Shown here: positions 63,763 to 64,000 of the stretch, one piece after another
How positions within the stretch are numbered: the first letter of the stretch is position 1
Layout of the letters: the number at the start of each line of letters is the position of its first letter
NCBI GenBank assembly: GCA_020635275.1
Contig: JACKAA010000006.1
Location: 1 to 64,000, forward strand
DNA: 64,000 bases
Source of the DNA: Ignavibacteriales bacterium
GTDB lineage: Bacteria; Bacteroidota; Ignavibacteria; Ignavibacteriales; Melioribacteraceae
Direction: 5' to 3'
Position numbers and translations under genes: made by a program
The notes under the pieces: generated by a model
What the model saw: the letters and a program-made list of their open reading frames with translations, nothing else
What the model was told of the DNA's origin: nothing
Database searches by the model: none

Positions 63763-64000
63763 TTATTTAATAAAAATCATTTTCTTAGTATCAATGAAAT
63801 TCCCAGCGGTCAATTTGTACAAGTATATTCCACTGGGGTAATTTGAAGCATTCCATTGAATCTCATAATTTCCAGGTTTCTGCTGTTTATTTACAAGTGT
63901 TTGAATTTCACTGCCAAGTATATCATAGATAATTAATCGTACAGACGCATGGCTATGCGTCTCTACATTAGGGACAGAATATTTTATTGTTGTAACTGGA
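63763..64000 (-). CDS. C-terminal T9SS sorting domain of a protein cut by the window edge
   Basis: The last 79 codons of a minus-strand gene end with TAA at 63763. The visible part is PVTTIKYSVPNVETHSHASV, then RLIIYDILGSEIQTLVNKQQ, PGNYEIQWNASNYPSGIYLY and KMIFIK, a type A sorting domain. It is 33 bases upstream of the MBL-protein start, in the same direction, and nearly identical in part to that protein's own sorting domain. The cargo domain lies outside the window. Confidence 0.85.
   Translation of the reverse strand, partial: PVTTIKYSVPNVETHSHASVRLIIYDILGSEIQTLVNKQQKPGNYEIQWNASNYPSGIYLYKLTAGNFIDTKKMIFIK
63798..63909 (-). repeat. Sorting-domain direct repeat, copy 2
   Basis: This is the partner of 62568-62679, with four mismatches in 112 bases. 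Divergence rises sharply outside this block, which is what gene conversion or module shuffling would leave. Confidence 0.9.
63939..63966. repeat. REP-like inverted repeat inside a T9SS sorting-domain gene
   Basis: AGACGCAT (63943-63950) and ATGCGTCT (63955-63962) form an 8-base stem around GGCT. The stem is extended by GTA/TAC with one mismatch. It is in frame with the sorting domain and encodes the residues ETHSHAS on the minus strand. Its GC content and palindromic form stand out from the surrounding gene. Confidence 0.7.

Noticed and set aside
1..64000. tRNA, rRNA, CRISPR array, transposase or prophage genes
   Set aside because: None was recognised on either strand by reading; a tRNA or covariance-model search was not possible here.

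Overview
The window looks like a chromosomal piece of a member of the Ignavibacteriota / Bacteroidota (FCB) group. The base composition is AT-rich, and several secreted proteins end in a type IX secretion (T9SS) sorting domain with the hallmark YPNPFNP. There is also a PorV/UPF0164-type outer membrane protein, a large TonB-dependent receptor and many Bacteroidota-style lipoproteins. No rRNA, tRNA, CRISPR array, transposase or phage gene was seen. About 45 genes are called, almost all in tight same-strand runs.

Layout. 1-445: start of a secreted tricorn/TolB-like protein (minus, cut by the edge). 534-5335: aldo/keto reductase (minus), sodium/solute symporter, secreted endo/exonuclease/phosphatase-fold protein and a T9SS-exported protein. 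5353-8248 (minus): a LacI-type regulator followed by L-fucose isomerase. 8530-16742 (plus): six cytoplasmic genes, namely SIS isomerase, PfkB-HAD fusion, GH2 exo-glucosaminidase-like hydrolase, DegT aminotransferase, Gfo/Idh/MocA dehydrogenase and ROK kinase. 17096-38074 (plus): twelve envelope genes, including a TonB receptor, PorV-like protein, very large secreted protein, two parvulin-type lipoproteins, sialidase-like and ceramidase-like hydrolases, DUF1080 and a YVTN-phosphoesterase. 38329-48055 (plus): DUF1080, AGE epimerase, Tat-exported and cytoplasmic Gfo/Idh/MocA enzymes, MFS transporter, TIM-barrel isomerase/epimerase, phosphatase and glycosyltransferase. 56532-48032 (minus): two Tat-exported Gfo/Idh/MocA enzymes, a multiheme cytochrome c, a membrane cytochrome-b-like protein, a small secreted protein, a GT39-like membrane protein and ApbE. 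56795-60727 (plus): NupG-like transporter, Gfo/Idh/MocA and a TIM-barrel-DUF1080 fusion, closed by a clear intrinsic terminator. 60791-64000: PhoD-like phosphatase, then two minus-strand T9SS proteins (the last cut by the edge).

How it fits together. Five LacI-type operator sites sharing the core CAATCGTTT (or its complement) lie in front of lacI itself and in front of each large transcription unit. I therefore infer one regulon covering about 7-61 kb. The gene content points to uptake and stepwise breakdown of a complex glycan or glycoside. Envelope hydrolases and a TonB receptor act outside. A set of oxidoreductases (seven Gfo/Idh/MocA, three of them with Tat signals), three DUF1080 domains and two TIM-barrel isomerase/epimerase domains resembles a 3-keto-glycoside route, in which the sugar is oxidised before the glycosidic bond is broken. 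The cytochrome genes immediately behind two Tat-exported dehydrogenases suggest, as a hypothesis, that electrons from periplasmic sugar oxidation enter a respiratory chain. The DegT/Gfo/HAD/ROK set in the cytoplasmic operon recalls 3-amino-sugar chemistry. The actual substrate cannot be read from the sequence.
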